From NCBI GenBank assembly GCA_036141575.1, contig JAYZXF010000006.1:62001-126000 (forward strand): a DNA stretch of 64,000 nt, in the 5' to 3' direction. The DNA comes from Pseudomonadota bacterium (GTDB lineage Bacteria; Pseudomonadota; Alphaproteobacteria; UBA2136; JAPKEQ01). The notes under the pieces are model-generated. The model ran no database searches. It was not told the DNA's origin and worked only from the letters and a program-made list of their open reading frames with translations. A program made the translations under genes and the position numbers. Shown here piece by piece: positions 60,201 through 64,000 of this stretch. Position 1 is the stretch's first letter. Each line of letters begins with the position of its first letter.

Positions 60201-61877
60201 TTATGCATCCATATCGACAAGTCGGTCTGGATCAATCCAACGTGGGTCTTGTGCTTCTGCGCTCAGAACCTCTCCGCTCTCTCCGTCTTCAGCTTCACCG
60301 TCTTCACTGCCAGAGAATGCGTTTTCTCCTCCAGAGAAGCTCTGTGAGCCTTCTTCTTTTAGCTGGAAGCTCAGGCCCTCTTCACTAAACTCAAGGCCAC
60401 TTTCAGCAAAAGCTTCTTGTAAGTAACGCAAGTCCCGTGCCATCTGCTCTAAAACATCCATATTTTGTGACGCAATGACACCACTCACACGGCCATCACT
60501 CACACGAATGTGGAGATCAAGTTCGCCCAGTTCTGGCGGATTTAGGACCATTTTGACTTCACCACCACCTTGCTTTGCAAGCTGACGGACTTGCATCTGC
60601 ATTTGTGCAGCTACATCGGCCTGGCGTGCCATTTGTGCCAGTCTCTCAGTACCAGCCGGGCGATTTTGGTTGTTCACTTGCTTTTCCATAAAGGCATCAA
60701 AGTCAGCACTATCATTTACATCAACTGGATCAGTTGTTTCAGATTGCACTTGAAGAGCGCCCTGCTCTGATTGGCTAACTGTAAAGACGTTACGAGACTC
60801 AGAAAGAATTTCTGCAAGAGGTTGCGGCTTGAGGTACTCACCACGCACTTGTGTTGATGCACCATCCACAAATTCTGCCGTACGTGACGCTACACCACCT
60901 TCAGAACGAATGCGGTCACTCGCGGCTCTAGCCGCGGCTGCAAAGGCACCACTTTCACCTTCAATACCTGCTTGCTGTAAAGCAGAAATAACTTTTTCAT
61001 TCAGCGGACGTTCGCCAGTAGCAACCTGCTGCGCAATATCGCCTAGAGGACCTTTTGCTGCATTTTCAGCAAGCGGAATATCACCGCCTGAAAGTGCGCT
61101 ATGCGCTAGCTCTGCGCCAGAAATAATTGTTGTACTCTGCGCACTAAAACTTATAGAAACCGAAGAACGGCGTGCGTTAAAGGCAAGCAGGCCTGCAGCT
61201 TCATCACTGCCACCTTCTTTACTTGCAAGGAAGGCTTGATAGGCTACAGAAGGATCCTCACCTTGTAGAAGGGCCTTAAGAAGTTCAATTTCATCCTGTT
61301 TCGCCTCTTCTGCTTCCATGTACTTCATAAAGGCGACGTAACCAACCGCACGATCCATCGCATCTTCAGCGCTCATACCAAGAGACTCAAACGCTGCAGC
61401 AAGACCTGCAACCGTATTGAGGCCAGAGGCATCAATACCAATCGCTTTAAATTCTGTGATGACTTGCTCAATCACAATTTCAAATTCAACATGAGTAATT
61501 TGTGTAAAGGCAGCAGCACCGCCCTCACCTGCACCAAGTTTACCCAACATGTCTGCCAGATCATTTACTTTACCAACAAGGCTCTCCACATCAAACTGAG
61601 AGGCGAGACCACCTTCTGGCAGAAAATCTGTCATATTAAAACTCACATCAGAAAGCATATCTGAAAGAGAGCCATCAGCGCTGCCACCAAGCAGCATAGC
61701 AAGCAGGCTTGTATCATCACCGGCTTCACTCTCAGCGTTGCCGCCAAGAAGGCCGCCAAGTAGACTTGCAAATCCACCTGCGCCAAAAACGCCAAAAGAG
61801 GACTCCCCAAAAGCCCCACTTAGTGATTGTGTTTGTCCCATCCCATTCCCCAAAAGTGCTAGGGGTGATATACTCAT
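60201..61877 (-). CDS. fliK: Flagellar hook-length control protein FliK
   Basis: 558 residues. A long variable N-part rich in Gly, Ser, Ala and Glu (1-420) measures the hook; the conserved Flg_hook domain follows at about 430-520 (GGGEVKMVLNPPELGELDLHIRVSDGRV, then LRYLQEAFAESGLEF). The acidic Gly/Ser tail is typical. FliK switches the export gate through FlhB. First gene of fliK-flgD(-flgE), with a sigma-54 promoter 46 bases upstream. Confidence 0.92.
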   Translation of the reverse strand: MSISPLALLGNGMGQTQSLSGAFGESSFGVFGAGGFASLLGGLLGGNAESEAGDDTSLLAMLLGGSADGSLSDMLSDVSFNMTDFLPEGGLASQFDVESLVGKVNDLADMLGKLGAGEGGAAAFTQITHVEFEIVIEQVITEFKAIGIDASGLNTVAGLAAAFESLGMSAEDAMDRAVGYVAFMKYMEAEEAKQDEIELLKALLQGEDPSVAYQAFLASKEGGSDEAAGLLAFNARRSSVSISFSAQSTTIISGAELAHSALSGGDIPLAENAAKGPLGDIAQQVATGERPLNEKVISALQQAGIEGESGAFAAAARAASDRIRSEGGVASRTAEFVDGASTQVRGEYLKPQPLAEILSESRNVFTVSQSEQGALQVQSETTDPVDVNDSADFDAFMEKQVNNQNRPAGTERLAQMARQADVAAQMQMQVRQLAKQGGGEVKMVLNPPELGELDLHIRVSDGRVSGVIASQNMDVLEQMARDLRYLQEAFAESGLEFSEEGLSFQLKEEGSQSFSGGENAFSGSEDGEAEDGESGEVLSAEAQDPRWIDPDRLVDMDA

Positions 61878-61923
61878 GCGGTTCGGTCCTTTCCGTAACG
61901 TCGTTTAAACTGAATTTTAAGAT

Positions 61924-61938
61924 GCAAGAAGGTTGCCA
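61924..61938 (-). promoter_or_regulatory. Sigma-54 promoter of fliK-flgD
   Basis: TGGCAA-CCTTC-TTGC on the minus strand: GG-N10-GC with the full TTGC -12 element. Confidence 0.7.
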
Positions 61939-61946
61939 AGTCCTAA

Positions 61947-62240
61947 ATGAGTGACGAAAAAAAATTAGAAAAAGATTCAAAGCTCAGTGCTGTCGCCCTT
62001 GAGTATGAAAAAGAGGGCGAAGGCGCGCCTGTTGTTGTGGCCAAAGGTAAAGGGCTTATTGCTGAGCGCATCCTTGAAATTGCTGAAGAGCACGACATTC
62101 ACATCCATAGAGACGCCGATCTGATGACAGTTTTAGAGACGGTTGAACTCAATCATGAAATTCCATTAGAAGTTTATGCTGTTGTTGCGGAGATTTTTGC
62201 GTATATTTATCGTATTAACAATGAGAAGAAAAACGCGTGA
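61947..62240 (+). CDS. FlhB C-terminal-like protein (stand-alone)
   Basis: 97 residues matching only the cytoplasmic C-terminal part of FlhB after its NPTH cleavage site: LSAVALEYEKEGEGAPVVVAKGKGLIAERILEIAEEH and AVVAEIFAYIYRIN. The NPTH motif and membrane helices are missing (SKLS at the equivalent place). Such FhlB/YlqH-type proteins can replace the FlhB C-terminus in export switching. It is divergent from fliK and overlaps the next gene by 4 bases, leading the fliO-fliP group. Confidence 0.85.
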   Translation: MSDEKKLEKDSKLSAVALEYEKEGEGAPVVVAKGKGLIAERILEIAEEHDIHIHRDADLMTVLETVELNHEIPLEVYAVVAEIFAYIYRINNEKKNA

Positions 62241-62545
62241 GTACAAACCAGCTGATTACGGAGACGAAAGAAGCGATTAGCCGCCTAGAGCGTATGGCTG
62301 GTGGTGAAAGCACGACACCTGCCCAAATTGCTGAACAAACAGAAGTGATTCGTGACTGTATGGAAAAGCTTGCTGCCATGTCTCCAGAAGAGACAGAAAC
62401 GCACCGTACAGACCTCTCAAACCTAAGACAACACCTTGATATTGCAATGGAAAAACTTACTTCCTACCAAAAGAGTGTCAAAGAACAAATTCAAACCAAT
62501 GCCATTCGCGCCAAAGCGAATAAACAGTATGGAGGCCCTAAGTGA
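62237..62545 (+). CDS. Small helical protein between FlhB-like and fliO
   Basis: 102 residues from GTG at 62237 overlapping the previous stop (GTGA). All-helical and polar (AISRLERMAGGESTTPAQIAEQTEVIRDCMEKLAAM), with a basic C-terminus. No recognised family; size and context would fit a flagellar export chaperone of FliT type. Overlaps fliO by 4 bases, so it belongs to the same translational chain. Confidence 0.6.
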   Translation: MSTNQLITETKEAISRLERMAGGESTTPAQIAEQTEVIRDCMEKLAAMSPEETETHRTDLSNLRQHLDIAMEKLTSYQKSVKEQIQTNAIRAKANKQYGGPK

Positions 62546-62937
62546 CCATATTTGAAGACATCAACATGATGCGCTGGCTCTTTGCCTGTGGCGTTCTTAT
62601 CCTCTTGCTTATGGGGCTTAGCATTGTGGCACGCAGAAGCGGTCAATTTAAGCATGTGACAGGCGCAAACAAACGCCTGAAAGTCCTCGATATCACGCCA
62701 ATTGATATGAAGCATAAAGTGGCTATTATTAAACAGGATAACATTGAGCACACAATTCTTATCGGCGCTGAAACGCCTCTTCACCTGATGGCAACTCCAA
62801 TCACAGAAGGTGAGCAACCTGCTGAAGACGAACAAGAAGAGCGACCAATTGGCTTTTTAAAGCGCGTGCGTAGCTCTTGCCCAACCAAAGAAGAAATTCT
62901 AAAAGATATTGAGAAGGAGAAAAAAGCAGATGCCTAA
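62542..62937 (+). CDS. fliO: Flagellar biosynthesis protein FliO
   Basis: 131 residues from GTG at 62542. One membrane helix (about 10-30), then the FliO cytoplasmic region RLKVLDITPIDMKHKVAIIKQDNIEHTILIG. A charged tail of about 45 residues follows. FliO helps assemble FliP. The stop overlaps the start of fliP. Confidence 0.9.
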   Translation: MTIFEDINMMRWLFACGVLILLLMGLSIVARRSGQFKHVTGANKRLKVLDITPIDMKHKVAIIKQDNIEHTILIGAETPLHLMATPITEGEQPAEDEQEERPIGFLKRVRSSCPTKEEILKDIEKEKKADA

Positions 62938-63706
62938 GCTTACACTCTCACGTCTTATTAAGTTTACACTACTGTCAGCGCTCTTCCTTGGTATCAGCGC
63001 CTTCCCACTTTATGCACAGGAAGCCCCAGTAAATATTAGTTTTGGAGATGACCTGCTTTCATCTGAACGTATTTTCCAGATGTTTATCCTTCTTACGGTT
63101 CTTTCACTGGCCCCATCTATGGTGATGATGATTACATCTTTCACACGTATTGTGGTGGTGTTCTCATTCCTAAGAAGTGCTATGGGTCTGCAAGCCTCAC
63201 CACCTAACACGGTGATGATCAGCCTTGCCCTGTTTATGACCTTCTTTATTATGCAGCCCACACTTGAAGAATCTTACAATGAGGGTGTGCGCCCTTACCT
63301 TGATGAACGCATTGATGAAGAAGCCGCTTTTAACCGCTCTATGGCTCCCTTTAAAGATTTCATGGGATCACAAGTTCGTGAAAATGACCTAAACCTCTTT
63401 ATTGAAATGATGCCTGAAGACAGCAAACCTGCTGTCATTGAAACCTCTCAAGATGTGCCACTACAAGCGATGATTCCTGCATTTATGATCAGTGAACTGC
63501 GTCGTGCCTTTGAAATTGGTTTCCTGATCTTCTTGCCATTCCTCATTATTGATCTAACTGTTGCATCGATCCTGATGAGTATGGGTATGATGATGCTTCC
63601 ACCGATCATTATCTCTCTGCCATTTAAAATCATCTTCTTTGTATTGGTTGATGGCTGGCACCTTCTTGTTGGCTCTCTCGTTGAGTCCTTTAAAGGGGTC
63701 ACCTAA
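62930..63706 (+). CDS. fliP: Flagellar export gate protein FliP
   Basis: 258 residues from ATG at 62930 (MPKLTLSRLIKFTLL), with AAGGAG 10 bases upstream inside fliO. Cleavable signal peptide (about 1-27), then four helices. Signature stretches: SLAPSMVMMITSFTRIVVVFSFLRSAMGLQ, VPLQAMIPAFMISELRRAFEIGFLIFLPFLIIDL and MGMMMLPPIIISLPFKIIFFVLVDGW. Forms the FliPQR gate with the fliQ and fliR products encoded about 29 kb away. Confidence 0.98.
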   Translation: MPKLTLSRLIKFTLLSALFLGISAFPLYAQEAPVNISFGDDLLSSERIFQMFILLTVLSLAPSMVMMITSFTRIVVVFSFLRSAMGLQASPPNTVMISLALFMTFFIMQPTLEESYNEGVRPYLDERIDEEAAFNRSMAPFKDFMGSQVRENDLNLFIEMMPEDSKPAVIETSQDVPLQAMIPAFMISELRRAFEIGFLIFLPFLIIDLTVASILMSMGMMMLPPIIISLPFKIIFFVLVDGWHLLVGSLVESFKGVT

Positions 63707-63723
63707 CAGATCCGAAAAGAAAA

Positions 63724-63741
63724 AGAGGGCTTTCGCCCTCT
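63724..63741. terminator. Terminator between fliP and the right-edge gene
   Basis: AGAGGGC-TTTC-GCCCTCT followed by TTTTT, flanked by an A-run; serves the two convergent genes. Confidence 0.85.
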
Positions 63742-63752
63742 TTTTTATTCGC

Positions 63753-64000
63753 TTACAGAAACTGGCGCGGGGAGATACGTTCAAACTCTCCATCGTCATC
63801 ATAGTCCACCAGCTCGTTAAACGCCTTCACAGCGTTCATAAAGCGTACATAGGTTGCTTTACGGGCCTTCCAGTAGCCGTTCACCGCCTTTTTATCTTCA
63901 GGGGTTGAACGCCACGCTGGGTTATTGGCCTTCACATTATCCATCAGGGCGCCAAGCGTTTTATCTTCATCCCAGTACACAAGGTACAGCAGGTGATGAT
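63753..64000 (-). CDS. Partial G+C-rich gene of unknown function (right edge)
   Basis: The frame is open from the stop at 63753 to the window edge, so the N-terminus is outside; a GTG at 63980 is possible but no ribosome site supports it. About 82 residues are visible: polar with aromatic residues (LLYLVYWDEDKTLG; NPAWRSTPEDKKAV; YDDDGEFERISPRQFL). Base composition matches the other G+C-rich orphan genes. No family recognised. Confidence 0.5.
   Translation of the reverse strand, partial: HHLLYLVYWDEDKTLGALMDNVKANNPAWRSTPEDKKAVNGYWKARKATYVRFMNAVKAFNELVDYDDDGEFERISPRQFL

Noticed and set aside
1-64000. CRISPR arrays, insertion sequences and integrases
   Set aside because: No regularly spaced direct repeats of array type and no transposase or recombinase gene were seen; the only mobile-element hint is the pair of 12-bp-spaced C5 tracts.

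Overview
The window looks like a chromosomal segment of a motile, aerobic alphaproteobacterium of moderate to low G+C. This rests on FliX (a flagellar regulator known from alphaproteobacteria), the tRNA-Trp/secE/nusG order, a leucine-catabolic carboxylase cluster, PutA, MlaA/MlaC with an RND exporter, and sigma-54-type promoters in front of flagellar operons. The species cannot be named from the sequence alone.

Layout. 1-1.24 kb: two minus-strand membrane genes, the second running off the left edge. 1.4-5.6 kb: two convergent modules, each a small one-helix protein plus a multi-spanning EamA-like/GGDEF protein. 5.6-8.2 kb: tRNA-Gln, an unknown gene, nusG, secE, a histidine phosphatase and tRNA-Trp. 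8.3-11.3 kb: a G+C-rich coiled-coil gene followed by four tandem YbjQ/UPF0145-like genes. 11.4-16.8 kb: leucine/isovalerate degradation (mccB, liuC, mccA, mvaB) without liuA. 17-21 kb: two tandem large flagellins whose variable region holds a LamG-like lectin fold. 21-32 kb: a third GGDEF protein, a nucleoside-diphosphate-sugar epimerase homologue, a Na/Pi cotransporter, an aldehyde dehydrogenase, a pseudouridine synthase, zapE and an mlaA-RND-mlaC lipid-transport operon. 32-38 kb: a phage-like metallophosphoesterase, fliQ-fliR-fliX, small envelope proteins and rpsD. 38-47.8 kb: uvrB, a TcpQ-like/secretin pair, putA, an S66 carboxypeptidase and a DUF1294 protein. 47.9-48.7 kb: no credible protein gene, but a strong minus-strand promoter, long helices and a terminator suggest a structured RNA of about 775 nt. 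48.8-63.7 kb: flagellar genes (flgB-flgC-fliE; flgI-flgJ-flgN-like; two MotB-type proteins and a large repeat protein; fliK-flgD-flgE; an FlhB-like fragment, fliO, fliP). The right edge holds a partial G+C-rich gene.

How it fits together. The flagellar genes encode rod, P-ring, hook, hook-length control, export gate and filament. Several operons carry GG-N10-GC (-24/-12) promoters, including a back-to-back pair between flgB and the flgI operon, which fits a sigma-54/FlbD-FliX hierarchy. Three GGDEF proteins add a likely c-di-GMP input. The lectin-bearing flagellins suggest that the filament also acts as an adhesive surface.

Four genes (8361-9926, 32065-33837, 36282-36674, 63753-end) are visibly richer in G+C than their neighbours. 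They sit as self-contained inserts with good ribosome-binding sites and hairpin terminators, which suggests acquired, perhaps phage-derived, genes. Two families of short intergenic hairpins with compensatory changes recur between operons.
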